This document shows, one piece after another, positions 1-8,322 of a stretch of DNA of 64,000 nt. The DNA is from JBKBKC01 sp046294265. GTDB taxonomy: Bacteria; Pseudomonadota; Alphaproteobacteria; Rhodobacterales; Rhodobacteraceae. The notes under the pieces were generated by a model, which ran no database searches, was not told where the DNA came from, and saw only the letters and a list, made by a program, of their open reading frames with translations. Location: contig JBKBKC010000014.1 of NCBI GenBank assembly GCA_046294265.1, forward strand, positions 41,089-105,088, written 5' to 3'. Position 1 is the first letter of the stretch, and each line of letters opens with the position of its first letter. The translations under genes and the position numbers were made by a program.

Positions 1-2
1 CC

Positions 3-776
3 TGCATCCGGGCGGGGATGCAGGTGCTGTTGCTCAGCGCGGGGCAGGCGGGGGCGACGGCGCCCGCGCCGATCGCACTGGCCATCGTGCAGGCGGTGGC
101 GGAGTGTCTGGCAGGGGTGGTCTATGTGAATGCCATGGCGCCGGGGCATCCGGCGATCTTTGGCACCTGGCCCTTTGTCAGCGACCTGCGCACGGGGGCG
201 ATGAGCGGGGGAAGCGCTGAGCAGGCGCTGCTGACCGCCGGTTGCGCGCAGATGCACCGGTTTTATGGCCTGCCCGGCGGGGCGGCGAGCGGCATTTCGG
301 ATGCCAAGCTGCCCGACATGCAGGCCGGGTGGGAGCAGGGGATCACCAATGTGCTTGCGGGCCTCTCGGGGCTGAACATGTGTTACGAGGCGGTGGGGAT
401 GCATGCCTCGCTTCTGGGATTTTGTCTGGAAAGCCTGGTGCTTGGGGATGACATCCTGGGGCAGGTGCTGCGTTGCGTGCGGGGGATCGAGGTGACCGAG
501 GACAAGGTGAGCATCGACGCGATGAAGGAGGCCTGTCTGGGGGGGCCGGGCCATTATCTCGGCGCGGGCCAGACGCTGAGCCTGATGCAGACGGAATACA
601 TCTATCCTGCCGTCGGCAATCGGATGAGCCCCAAGGAGTGGAACGAGGCGGGGCGGCCCCTGTTGCTGAGCGCGGCGATTGCGCGCAAGAATGCGATTCT
701 GGCGCGGGCGGGCTGTCAGGTCTCACCCGAGATCGACGCCGCGGTGCGCGCGAAGTTCAACATCCATTTTCGGTGA
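3..776 (+). CDS. Trimethylamine methyltransferase (MttB) family protein, C-terminal part; 5' end outside window
   Basis: The open frame runs in from before the window, so only the last 257 residues are visible. The segment matches the C-terminal half of MttB-type corrinoid methyltransferases: alternating beta/alpha pieces with Gly/Ala-rich turns, and conserved elements such as YGLPGG and a late GPGHYLG region. Family members transfer a methyl group from a quaternary or tertiary amine to a corrinoid protein. No in-frame UAG is seen in the visible part, so this is presumably the non-pyrrolysine branch, which includes glycine betaine and related methyltransferases. The stop lies 7 bp before the aldehyde dehydrogenase start, so the two are probably cotranscribed. 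The substrate cannot be told from sequence. The family call is fairly sure. Confidence 0.8.
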   Translation, partial: CIRAGMQVLLLSAGQAGATAPAPIALAIVQAVAECLAGVVYVNAMAPGHPAIFGTWPFVSDLRTGAMSGGSAEQALLTAGCAQMHRFYGLPGGAASGISDAKLPDMQAGWEQGITNVLAGLSGLNMCYEAVGMHASLLGFCLESLVLGDDILGQVLRCVRGIEVTEDKVSIDAMKEACLGGPGHYLGAGQTLSLMQTEYIYPAVGNRMSPKEWNEAGRPLLLSAAIARKNAILARAGCQVSPEIDAAVRAKFNIHFR

Positions 777-783
777 GGATAGA

Positions 784-2214
784 ATGGCTTATGATAATCT
801 CCTGAAGTTCTACATCAACGGGGAATGGATAGCCCCCCTGTCCGCGGAACAGATGGGCGTGGAAAATCCCGCCACCGAAGAGATCGTGGCGAATGTGGCG
901 ATGGGGTCGGAGGCGGATGCCGACCGGGCGATCATGGCGGCGCGCGCGGCGTTCCTGGGCTGGACGGCGGTGCCGGTGGCCGAGCGCATCGCGCTGGTCG
1001 AGCGCATCCTTGCGGAATACAACGCCCGGGCCGAGGATTTTGCGGTCGCCATGTCCACCGAGATGGGGGCGCCCATCACCTGGGCGCGCGAGGCACAGGT
1101 CTGGGCGGGCCGCGTGCATCTGGAGGCAACCATCGAGGCGGGGCGCGCGTTCCATTGGGAGCAGATGCGGGGCGACACGCTGTTGGTGCGCGAGGGGATC
1201 GGGGTCTGTTCGCTGATCACGCCCTGGAACTGGCCGATGAACCAGATCGCCTGCAAGGTGGCCCCGGCGCTGATTGCGGGCTGCACGATGGTGCTGAAGC
1301 CGTCCGAGATTGCGCCGCTGTCGGGTATCCTGTTCGCGGAAATCTGCCACGCGGCGGGCGTGCCTGCGGGCGTGTTCAACCTCGTCAACGGCGCGGGGCC
1401 GGTGGTCGGCGCGCGGATGTCGAGCCACCCGGAGGTGGACATGGTGAGCTTTACCGGCTCCACCCGCGCGGGCACGGCGATTGCGGCGGCGGCGGCGCCC
1501 ACGGTGAAACGGGTGGCGCAGGAACTGGGGGGGAAGTCGCCCAACATCATCCTGCGGTCGGCCGATCTGGCGGCGGCGGTGGCGGGCGGGGTCGAGGGCT
1601 GTTTCGGCAATACCGGGCAATCCTGCGACGCGCCCACACGGATGTTCGTGCCGCGCGAATTGCACGCCGAGGCGCTGGAGGTGGCGAAGGCCACCGCCGA
1701 GGCCGCGGTGATCGGCGACACGAGGGATGAAGGCACGACGATGGGGCCGCTGGTCAGCAAGGTGCATTTCGACAAGGTGCAGGGCCTGATCGCCAAGGGG
1801 ATCGAAGAGGGCGCGGCGCTGGTGACGGGCGGCCTCGGGCGGCCTGCGGGGGTGAGCCGCGGCTGGTATGTGCGCCCCACGGTGTTCGGCGGGGTGACCA
1901 ACGACATGACCATCGCGCGCGAGGAGATCTTTGGCCCCGTGCTGTCGATCCTGCCCTACGACGACGTGGACGAGGCCATCGTGCAGGCCAATGACACGCC
2001 CTATGGTCTGGCCGCCTTCATCAGCGGCGAGATCACAGAGGCGCGGGCCGTGGCGCGGCACCTGCGGGCGGGGACGGTGAACCTGAATTATCCGGCGTGG
2101 GACACCTTTGCGCCGTTTGGTGGCTACAAGCAGTCTGGCAACGGGCGCGAATATGCCGACTGGGGCATCCATGATTTCTGCGAGGTCAAGGGCATCGTGG
2201 GGCACGGGGCATGA
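784..2214 (+). CDS. NAD(P)-dependent aldehyde dehydrogenase
   Basis: A 476-residue protein of the normal length for the ALDH superfamily, oxidising an aldehyde to the acid. Visible hallmarks are the PWNW motif with Asn149, the nucleotide-binding FTGSTRAG loop near 223-230, the general-base Glu247 in QELGGKSPN, and the catalytic Cys281 in GNTGQSCDA. The usual ending with FGGYKQSGNGRE is also present. I chose the ATG at 784 because a GTGAGGA purine stretch lies just upstream, overlapping the previous stop, and because the ALDH N-terminal strand (KFYINGEW) begins at once. It sits between an MttB-family methyltransferase and a beta-hydroxyacid dehydrogenase, which suggests oxidation of an aldehyde released from a methylated amine. 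The exact substrate is unknown. Confidence 0.93.
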   Translation: MAYDNLLKFYINGEWIAPLSAEQMGVENPATEEIVANVAMGSEADADRAIMAARAAFLGWTAVPVAERIALVERILAEYNARAEDFAVAMSTEMGAPITWAREAQVWAGRVHLEATIEAGRAFHWEQMRGDTLLVREGIGVCSLITPWNWPMNQIACKVAPALIAGCTMVLKPSEIAPLSGILFAEICHAAGVPAGVFNLVNGAGPVVGARMSSHPEVDMVSFTGSTRAGTAIAAAAAPTVKRVAQELGGKSPNIILRSADLAAAVAGGVEGCFGNTGQSCDAPTRMFVPRELHAEALEVAKATAEAAVIGDTRDEGTTMGPLVSKVHFDKVQGLIAKGIEEGAALVTGGLGRPAGVSRGWYVRPTVFGGVTNDMTIAREEIFGPVLSILPYDDVDEAIVQANDTPYGLAAFISGEITEARAVARHLRAGTVNLNYPAWDTFAPFGGYKQSGNGREYADWGIHDFCEVKGIVGHGA

Positions 2215-3101
2215 GATACGGATATGTCGGACTGGGGAACCTGGGGTTCCACCTTGCCGCGGGTCTGGTGCGTGCAGGGTTCCAAGTGGTGGTCTATGAC
2301 CGCGATCCAGGGCGAGAGGCCCCCGCAGGCGCGGAACGCGCCGCCACGCTGGAGGAACTGGCGGGTCGGGTCGATCATGTGGTGACCTGCCTGCCCTCGC
2401 CTGCGGCGTCGGAGGCGGTGCTGGCGGCGATGCTGCCGCACCTGCCTGCGGGAGCGACCTGGATCGAGAACTCCACGCTGGGGCGGGCGGATGTGCTGCG
2501 ACTTGGCGGGCTGGCCGAGGGGGCGGGCGTCCATATGCTGGAGGCGCCGGTGACCGGGGGGGTGCATCTGGCCGCGCGGGGGCAGATCACCATTCTGGCG
2601 GGCGGCCCGGAGGCGCTGATCGAGACGCACCGCGCGGCACTTGCCGCGATGGGGGAACGGATGTTCCACATGGGGCCGCTGGGGTCGGCGGCGGTGATCA
2701 AGGTCATCACCAACATGCTGGCATTCGTGCATCTGGTGGCGGATGGCGAGGCACTGATGCTGGCGGCGCGGGGGGGGCTGGACCTGAAAACGGCCTGGGA
2801 GGCGATCGCCGCCTCATCGGGCAGCAGTTTCGTGCATGAGACCGAGGGGCAGCTCATCCTGAACGGCAGCTATGATGTGGGCTTCACAATGGATCTCGCG
2901 GTCAAGGACCTCGGCTTTGCGATGGATTACGGCCGCGAATTCGGGGTGCCACTGGGGCTTGCGGCGCAGACGATGCAGACATTCCTGCAAGGAAGGGCGG
3001 CCTATGGCGGGGGGGCACAATCGACGGCCATCGTGAGGCTGCTGGAGGATGCGCTGCAGACCGAGCTGCGTGCCGAGGGGTTTCCCGCACGTCTGACGTG
3101 A
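2211..3101 (+). CDS. 3-hydroxyisobutyrate dehydrogenase-like NAD(P)-dependent oxidoreductase
   Basis: A 296-residue beta-hydroxyacid dehydrogenase. The N-terminal Rossmann fold shows GLGNLG at residues 7-12. The substrate-binding segment APVTGGVHLAARG lies near 110-122, and the family's catalytic lysine is in the AAVIKVITNML helix. Members oxidise 3-hydroxyisobutyrate, tartronate semialdehyde or related acids with NAD(P). The ATG overlaps the ALDH stop as ATGA, indicating translational coupling, so it very likely belongs to the same operon and pathway. A tandem double hairpin follows its stop. The substrate cannot be assigned. The C-terminal helical domain is complete, with no sign of truncation. 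Confidence 0.88.
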   Translation: MRYGYVGLGNLGFHLAAGLVRAGFQVVVYDRDPGREAPAGAERAATLEELAGRVDHVVTCLPSPAASEAVLAAMLPHLPAGATWIENSTLGRADVLRLGGLAEGAGVHMLEAPVTGGVHLAARGQITILAGGPEALIETHRAALAAMGERMFHMGPLGSAAVIKVITNMLAFVHLVADGEALMLAARGGLDLKTAWEAIAASSGSSFVHETEGQLILNGSYDVGFTMDLAVKDLGFAMDYGREFGVPLGLAAQTMQTFLQGRAAYGGGAQSTAIVRLLEDALQTELRAEGFPARLT

Positions 3102-3106
3102 CACTT

Positions 3107-3149
3107 GCATCCTTTCAAGGATGCGTGCCGAACTCTTGCAAGAATTCGG
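3107..3149. repeat. Tandem double-hairpin intergenic element, copy A
   Basis: Two adjacent inverted repeats follow the dehydrogenase stop. The first has arms GCATCCTT / AAGGATGC (3107-3114 and 3117-3124). The second runs 3128-3149 from CCGAA to TTCGG around a TCTTGCAAGA core with one wobble pair. The same architecture occurs at 7153-7196 and 51671-51715. It may act as a terminator or as a REP-like element; no U-tract follows. Confidence 0.7.
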
Positions 3150-3253
3150 TACCCCGTCCGGGTTGGGCACCAAGCTCCGTGACGGAGGCGTGACAGCGCC
3201 GCCCCTTCGCTCTACATCACCCTTAACGTGACCCGGAGGATTCGGAGCCCGCC

Positions 3254-4732
3254 ATGGAACCCTTCCGCAGCCACCCCTTCGATGCCCTGCCGGAAGACGG
3301 CGACAAGCTGCGCGAGGAATGCGGGGTGTTCGGCGTGATCGGCGTGCCGGAGGCCGCGAACTTCGTGGCCCTTGGCCTGCACGCCCTTCAGCACCGCGGG
3401 CAGGAGGCGGGGGGCATCGTCAGCCATGACCCGGTTCAGGGGTTCAATTCGGTCCGCCGCTTCGGCTACGTGCGCGACAATTTCACCAATGTCTCGCTGA
3501 TGCAGACCCTGCCGGGCTCGCTGGCCATCGGGCATGTGCGCTATTCCACCGCCGGGTCAAAGGGGGCCGCGCAAATTCGCGACGTGCAACCCTTCTTCGG
3601 CGAGTTCTCGATGGGCGGGGCAGCCATCGCGCACAACGGCAATCTGACCAATGCCGCCGCCCTGCGCCAGGAGCTTATCGAGCGCGGCTCGATCTTCCAG
3701 TCCTCCTCCGACACCGAATGCATCATCCACCTGATGGCCCGCTCGATCCAGAAAAGCATTGCGGAGCGCATCAAGGATGCACTGCGCCGGGTTGAGGGGG
3801 CGTTCTCCATCGTCGCCATGACGCGGACCAAGCTGATCGGCGTGCGCGATCCCCTGGGCGTGCGCCCGCTGGTGCTGGGGCGGCTGGGGGACGAGGGGTG
3901 GGTGCTGTCGTCCGAAACCTGCGGACTCGACATCATCGGCGCCGATTTCGTGCGCGAGATCGACCCGGGCGAGATGGTGATCATCGAGGACGGAAAGGTT
4001 GCGACGTCGCGCCCCTTTGCCCAGGCCGCCGCGCGGCCCTGCATCTTTGAGCATGTGTATTTCAGCCGTCCTGACTCAGTGCTTGGGGGGCGGTCGATCT
4101 ATGAGACGCGCCGCCTGATCGGGGTCGAACTGGCACGCGAGGCCCCGGTCGAGGGCGATCTGGTCTGCCCGGTGCCCGACAGCGGCACCCCCGCCGCCAT
4201 CGGCTACAGCCAGCAGTCTGGCATCCCCTTCGCCTTTGGCATCGTGCGAAACCAGTATGTGGGGCGCACCTTCATCGAGCCCACCGAGCAGATCCGCAAC
4301 ATGGGCGTGCGGCTGAAGCTGAATGTCAACCGCGCGCTGGTGAAGGGCAAACGGGTGATCCTGGTGGATGATTCCGTCGTGCGCGGCACGACCAGCCGCA
4401 AGATCAAGGAGATGATCCTGGAGGCGGGCGCAGCGGAGGTGCATTTCCGCATCGCCTCGCCGCCCACGGCCTGGCCCTGCTTTTATGGTGTGGACACGCC
4501 GGAACGCTCGAAACTCCTAGCCGCGAACATGTCCGAGGACGAGATGCGCGACTGGATCGGGGTGGACTCGCTGCGGTTTGTCTCGCTCGACGGGCTCTAT
4601 CGCGCTGCAGGACAGGCGGCTGGGCGCGATCCGGCCGCACCGGCCTATTGCGATGCCTGCTTCTCGGGCGAGTATCCCGTCGCGCCCTCGGACATGATCG
4701 AGAAGGGGTTCGAGATGAAGGCGGCGGAATAG
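3254..4732 (+). CDS. purF: Amidophosphoribosyltransferase (PRPP amidotransferase)
   Basis: A 492-residue enzyme for the first committed step of purine synthesis: PRPP plus glutamine gives 5-phosphoribosylamine. A 22-residue propeptide precedes the N-terminal nucleophile Cys23 (CGVFGVIG), which becomes the glutaminase Cys after processing. The class II glutamine amidotransferase half shows GHVRYST and AHNGNLTNA. The phosphoribosyltransferase half carries the PRPP-binding motif VILVDDSVVRGTTS. The YCDACFSG segment near the C terminus is typical of the family. A GGAGGA purine stretch lies upstream of the ATG. It stands alone between a catabolic operon and convergent bioY, with purK and purE elsewhere in the window. 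Confidence 0.97.
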   Translation: MEPFRSHPFDALPEDGDKLREECGVFGVIGVPEAANFVALGLHALQHRGQEAGGIVSHDPVQGFNSVRRFGYVRDNFTNVSLMQTLPGSLAIGHVRYSTAGSKGAAQIRDVQPFFGEFSMGGAAIAHNGNLTNAAALRQELIERGSIFQSSSDTECIIHLMARSIQKSIAERIKDALRRVEGAFSIVAMTRTKLIGVRDPLGVRPLVLGRLGDEGWVLSSETCGLDIIGADFVREIDPGEMVIIEDGKVATSRPFAQAAARPCIFEHVYFSRPDSVLGGRSIYETRRLIGVELAREAPVEGDLVCPVPDSGTPAAIGYSQQSGIPFAFGIVRNQYVGRTFIEPTEQIRNMGVRLKLNVNRALVKGKRVILVDDSVVRGTTSRKIKEMILEAGAAEVHFRIASPPTAWPCFYGVDTPERSKLLAANMSEDEMRDWIGVDSLRFVSLDGLYRAAGQAAGRDPAAPAYCDACFSGEYPVAPSDMIEKGFEMKAAE

Positions 4733-4746
4733 GCCGCAATGCAGAA

Positions 4747-4764
4747 CGCCGCCCGAAGGCGGCG
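4747..4764. terminator. Hairpin between convergent purF and bioY
   Basis: A perfect stem CGCCGCC / GGCGGCG with a CGAA tetraloop lies 15 bp after the purF stop and 26 bp from the bioY stop on the other strand. There is no T-run, so any termination would be weak or Rho-assisted. The position between convergent genes suggests a shared 3' end structure. Confidence 0.5.
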
Positions 4765-4789
4765 CTCCGTCCCACGCCCGCACTGCGGA

Positions 4790-5377
4790 TCAGCCTTTGG
4801 TCACGGCCTTCCAGCCACCGGCCACCGCCACTGCCGCCAAAGCGGATTTCACCACTGTCCCGAGCAGGAAGGGCGCCACCCACCCGGCCCAGACCGAGGC
4901 CAGCGTGGCACCCGCCCAAGGCGCGTCATATCCCAGAGCACCCGCCAGCAACGGCCAGCCCCCACCCGCCACGAAGAGCAGAGACGCGGGCACCACGGCC
5001 ACCGCGAACAGCGCCATCACGCCCCGCGCCGCAAACCGCTCTGCCAGCCAGCCGGTAAGCCAGGCCATGGCGACAAAGCCCCACAGGAACCCCGCCGTAG
5101 GCCCGCCCAGAAGCCAACCGATGCCGCCGTTCCCACCCGAGAACACCGGAAGGCCCATCGCCCCCTCGGCCAGATAGGCCAGCACGGTCGCCGCCGCCAG
5201 TCGCGAGCCATAGGTGAGCCCGATGATCGAGATCGCAAGCGTCTGCAGCGTCATCGGCACCGGATACATCGGCACACTGACCTGCGCAGCGAGCGCGATC
5301 GCCGCCGAGCCCGCCAGCACCATGAGCGCCTGGACGGGCAGCGACCGGTTGGACAGAATTGCATGGGACAGGGTCAT
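4790..5377 (-). CDS. bioY: Biotin transporter BioY (ECF S component)
   Basis: A 195-residue integral membrane protein with about six hydrophobic segments. It carries the BioY signature of short conserved loops such as PMYPVPMTLQT and the GGPTAG glycine-rich region. BioY binds biotin in the inner membrane, alone or with EcfT/EcfA. The frame is open further upstream, but the start at 5377 (MTLSHAILSN) has a GGAGG Shine-Dalgarno nine bases ahead and gives the usual family length. No bioM or bioN neighbour is present here. I looked upstream for a BioR-type TTAT-NN-ATAA palindrome and did not find one, so regulation is unclear. Confidence 0.93.
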   Translation of the reverse strand: MTLSHAILSNRSLPVQALMVLAGSAAIALAAQVSVPMYPVPMTLQTLAISIIGLTYGSRLAAATVLAYLAEGAMGLPVFSGGNGGIGWLLGGPTAGFLWGFVAMAWLTGWLAERFAARGVMALFAVAVVPASLLFVAGGGWPLLAGALGYDAPWAGATLASVWAGWVAPFLLGTVVKSALAAVAVAGGWKAVTKG

Positions 5378-5526
5378 CGGCGCATACCTCCGCAATGAAA
5401 ATGACACCGTCTTGATGACCGCTGCCCCCTGTCGGGTCAAGCCCCGCCGATGCCGGCCGCCCTTGCGCTTTCGCCGTGGCACCCATATCCCCATGCCATG
5501 CTGTGCCTGTCAGCCCATGAGGTCCC

Positions 5527-6183
5527 ATGACCCCCCGCATCGCCCTTGTCACCGGCGCCTCGCGCGGTCTCGGCGCCGCCATGGCCGAACAGTTGGCACT
5601 GCGCGGCTGGCATGTGGTGGCGGTGGCGCGCACCGCGGGCGGGCTCGAGGATCTTGACGACCGTGTGAAGGCGGCGGGCCTGCCCGGTGCGGGTGCGCTG
5701 ACCCTCGCGCCGATGGATGTGACGAACGACGACGCGATGCGCCACCTTTGCCGATCGGTGCATGACCGCTGGGGCGGGGCGGGCCTCTGGGTGCATGCCG
5801 CGGTGCACGCGGCACCCCTGGCACCCGCAAGCGCGATGGATGTCAAGGACTGGGACAAATCCATCGCCACGAACACCCGCGCGACGGGGATGCTGATCCC
5901 GATGGTGGAGCCGCTGCTGCGCGCCCATGCAGGCACGGCCCTGTTTCTTGACGACCCCCGCGCGGGGCAGAAATTCTTCGGGGCCTATGGGGCCTCCAAG
6001 GCAGCACAGATCGCACTCGCCCGCTCCTGGGCGGCCGAGACGGTGCGCACCGGTCCCCGCGTGGTCATCGCAACACCCGCGCCCATGCCCACCGCCACCC
6101 GAGCCCGCTTTTTCCCCGGCGAGGATCGCAACCCGCTCGCCGACCCCCGCGCCGAGGCCGCCCGCATCCTTGACACCCTCTGA
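5527..6183 (+). CDS. Short-chain dehydrogenase/reductase family protein, atypical active site
   Basis: A 218-residue SDR-fold protein. The cofactor loop TGASRGLG is at residues 9-16 and the catalytic pair Tyr154-x3-Lys158 is in YGASK. The usual catalytic serine about 13 residues before the tyrosine is missing: the strand there reads LFLDDPRAG, with Asp142 in the corresponding area. A GAGG Shine-Dalgarno precedes the ATG. It is followed after 14 bp by a YghU-type glutathione transferase, so the two may be cotranscribed. The fold is certain. The substrate is unknown, and the altered triad leaves activity open. Confidence 0.85.
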   Translation: MTPRIALVTGASRGLGAAMAEQLALRGWHVVAVARTAGGLEDLDDRVKAAGLPGAGALTLAPMDVTNDDAMRHLCRSVHDRWGGAGLWVHAAVHAAPLAPASAMDVKDWDKSIATNTRATGMLIPMVEPLLRAHAGTALFLDDPRAGQKFFGAYGASKAAQIALARSWAAETVRTGPRVVIATPAPMPTATRARFFPGEDRNPLADPRAEAARILDTL

Positions 6184-6197
6184 CCGCAGGAGCCTCC

Positions 6198-7058
6198 GTG
6201 ACCGACGCTTACACGCCCCCGAAAGTCTGGACCTGGGACGCCGAGAACGGCGGCCAGTTCGCCAACATCAACCGCCCCATCGCAGGCGCGACACATGACC
6301 GCGACCTGCCGCGGGGCCGCCACCCGCTGCAGCTTTATTCGCTGGCCACGCCCAACGGACAGAAGGTCACGATACTCTTGGAGGAGTTGCTGGAAAAGGG
6401 CCATGCCGCCGACTATGACGCCTGGCTGATCGAGATCGGCAAGGGCGACCAGTTCGGATCGGGCTTTGTCGGGGTCAATCCCAACTCCAAGATCCCCGCG
6501 CTCCTCGATCATGCCACCACCCCGCCCACGCGGGTATTCGAAAGCGCCTCGATCCTCCTTTACCTTGCCGAAAAGTTCGGGGACTTCCTGCCAACAGACC
6601 ATGCCGCGCGCACCGAATGCCTGAACTGGCTCTTCTGGCAGATGGGCTCGGCCCCCTATCTGGGCGGCGGCTTCGGGCATTTCTACAAATACGCGCCCAC
6701 CAAGATGGAATACCCCATCAACCGCTTCGCCATGGAGGTGAAGCGCCAGCTTGACGTGCTGGACCGCCATCTGGCCGACCACCCCTTCATGGCAGGCGAA
6801 GCCTACAGCATCGCCGACATCGCGATCTTTCCCTGGTATGGCGCGGTCGTGCTGGGGCAGGCCTATGACGCGGCCGAATTCCTCGACGTGGGCAGCTACC
6901 GCCATGTCCTGGCCTGGGCCAACGGGATCGAGGCCCGCCCCGCGGTGAAACGCGGCCGCATGGTCAACCGCACCTGGGGGCCAGAGGAAGGCCAGCTGGC
7001 CGAACGCCACGAGGCCAGCGATTTCGACCGGGTCGGGGGCGATACGCCTACCCCGTGA
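6198..7058 (+). CDS. yghU: Glutathione S-transferase, YghU-like disulfide-bond oxidoreductase
   Basis: A 286-residue protein longer than ordinary GSTs because of the N-terminal extension typical of YghU/YfcG-type Nu-class enzymes (APPKVW-like start and an NGGQFANINRP segment). The thioredoxin-like domain shows SLATPNGQKV and NPNSKIPALLD, then FESASILLYLAE for glutathione binding. An all-helical C-terminal domain has YSIADIAIFPW. Known relatives have glutathione-dependent disulfide reductase or peroxidase activity in the cytosol. It follows the SDR gene closely on the same strand. At its 3' end lie one GGGATATTT element and one double-hairpin element before a convergent gene. Confidence 0.9.
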   Translation: MTDAYTPPKVWTWDAENGGQFANINRPIAGATHDRDLPRGRHPLQLYSLATPNGQKVTILLEELLEKGHAADYDAWLIEIGKGDQFGSGFVGVNPNSKIPALLDHATTPPTRVFESASILLYLAEKFGDFLPTDHAARTECLNWLFWQMGSAPYLGGGFGHFYKYAPTKMEYPINRFAMEVKRQLDVLDRHLADHPFMAGEAYSIADIAIFPWYGAVVLGQAYDAAEFLDVGSYRHVLAWANGIEARPAVKRGRMVNRTWGPEEGQLAERHEASDFDRVGGDTPTP

Positions 7059-7068
7059 ACCTGCCCCG

Positions 7069-7113
7069 TCTTCTCCTTGATCAAATACCCTGGGGTCCGG
7101 GGTGAAACCCCGG
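7069..7113 (-). repeat. GGGATATTT hairpin element, site 1
   Basis: Read on the minus strand, a GC-rich hairpin (arms CCGGGG / CCCCGG at 7097-7102 and 7108-7113) is followed by CCAGGGTATTTG and a purine-rich AAGGAGAAG tail. It lies between the convergent GST and PLP-enzyme genes, next to a double-hairpin element. The same layout is found at seven other places in the window. Confidence 0.65.
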
Positions 7114-7152
7114 GTCTCTCCCCCTGCGCGACATGCGCGGGAGGAGGCAACA

Positions 7153-7196
7153 CAAATTCCTTCAAAGGAATTTGCCCGAAATCTTGCCAGATTTCG
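7153..7196. repeat. Tandem double-hairpin intergenic element, copy B
   Basis: The first hairpin has 10-bp perfect arms CAAATTCCTT / AAGGAATTTG (7153-7162, 7165-7174) with a CA turn. The second spans 7176-7196, from CCGAAAT to ATTTCGG around CTTGCC. It shares its layout and core words with copies A and C, and lies between convergent genes. Confidence 0.7.
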
Positions 7197-7200
7197 GCCG

Positions 7201-8310
7201 CTACCCCAGCGCCGCGGCAAACCCCGACCACAGCACCTCGACCGGCTCCAGCCCCACCGACAGGCGGATATAGCCCGGCGCCACCGGATCGCCCCATCGC
7301 GCGCGGCGTTCGCCCGAGGAATGGGTGCCGCCGAAACTTGTCGTGCGCGCCAGATGCGGGCAGGCGGCCAGGAACGCCTCGGCACGGTCCGCGTCCTCCA
7401 GCGCAAAGCCGATCAGGAACCCGAACCCCTCCATCTGCGCCCGTGCAAGTGCATGGCCCGGGTCGGTAGGCAGGCCCGGATAGCGCAGCCCCCGAACGCG
7501 CGGATGTGCCGCCAACCGTTCGGCGATCACCTGCGCACTCGCACACATGCGCGCCAGCCGCACCTCAAGCGTCTCCAGCCCCCGCGCGACCTGCCAGGCC
7601 TCGAACGGCCCCGGCACCGCGCCGGACAGGCGCCGCCAGTCGCGCACGCGGCCCAGGATCGCGGCATCGCGGCTGGCGACATGGCCAAAGAGAACGTCCG
7701 AATGGCCCGCAGGGGCCTTGGTATCGGCGGCGACCACCATATCGCAGCCCATATCCAGAGGGCGCTGCAACAGCGGCGTCATCGTGGTGTTGTCGGCAAT
7801 CACCACCGCCCCCGCCGCCTTTGCCCGCGCCGCGACGGCCCGGATGTCCAGGAGGTCGAGCCCGGGGTTCGACGGGCTTTCCAGATAGACCACCGCCGCA
7901 CCCGCAAAATCGGACCCCGCGTAGTCCAGCGTTGGCAGTTCGGTCACCGTGACGCCGAAACCCGCCAGAAACTCGCGCGCAAGCACACGGGTCACATAAT
8001 ACCCGTCCGAGGGCAGCACCACGCGGTCACCGGCGCGCAGCGTCGCGACCAGTGCCGCCGAGATCGCGGCCATGCCGCTGGGAAAGGCGACGCAGGGCGC
8101 ATCCTCCAGAAGCGCAAGCTGCGCCTCGACCGCATCCCAGCCGGGCTGGCCGTTGCGGCCATAGATATGCGCCGCGCCCTCCACCTCGGGCAGGTGAAAG
8201 GTCACGGCAGGGAGGATGGGGGGGGAAAGGGCCTCGCCCTTGGCCAGCCCTGCCGCACGGTGGTGCAGCAGGTCGGCGGCCCTCCGCGCGGTGTCGTTGC
8301 CTTGCGTCAT
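7201..8310 (-). CDS. Cys/Met-metabolism PLP-dependent enzyme (cystathionine lyase/synthase family)
   Basis: A 369-residue fold-type I PLP enzyme of the trans-sulfuration family. Seen are the FPSGMAAISAAL cofactor-phosphate region near 76-87, YLESPSNPG at 142-150, IADNTTMTP with the PLP-ring Asp, and the Schiff-base Lys198 in ADTKAPAGHSDVLFG. In canonical members the lysine is followed by Tyr (TKYxxGH), here by Ala. The N-terminal tetramer arm with the phosphate-binding YGR (IYGRNGQPG near 49-57) is retained. It could be a cystathionine beta- or gamma-lyase, gamma-synthase or methionine gamma-lyase; sequence alone does not choose. It lies 12 bp downstream of cvpA on the same strand. Confidence 0.85.
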   Translation of the reverse strand: MTQGNDTARRAADLLHHRAAGLAKGEALSPPILPAVTFHLPEVEGAAHIYGRNGQPGWDAVEAQLALLEDAPCVAFPSGMAAISAALVATLRAGDRVVLPSDGYYVTRVLAREFLAGFGVTVTELPTLDYAGSDFAGAAVVYLESPSNPGLDLLDIRAVAARAKAAGAVVIADNTTMTPLLQRPLDMGCDMVVAADTKAPAGHSDVLFGHVASRDAAILGRVRDWRRLSGAVPGPFEAWQVARGLETLEVRLARMCASAQVIAERLAAHPRVRGLRYPGLPTDPGHALARAQMEGFGFLIGFALEDADRAEAFLAACPHLARTTSFGGTHSSGERRARWGDPVAPGYIRLSVGLEPVEVLWSGFAAALG

Positions 8311-8322
8311 TCCGCGCGACCG

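Noticed and set aside
3..776. Possible pyrrolysine-containing trimethylamine methyltransferase
   Set aside because: No in-frame UAG is present in the visible part, and such systems are not expected in Rhodobacteraceae; the 5' part is outside the window, so this is not absolute.
5378..5526. Search for a BioR operator upstream of bioY
   Set aside because: No TTAT-NN-ATAA palindrome was found in the gap, so biotin regulation is not claimed.
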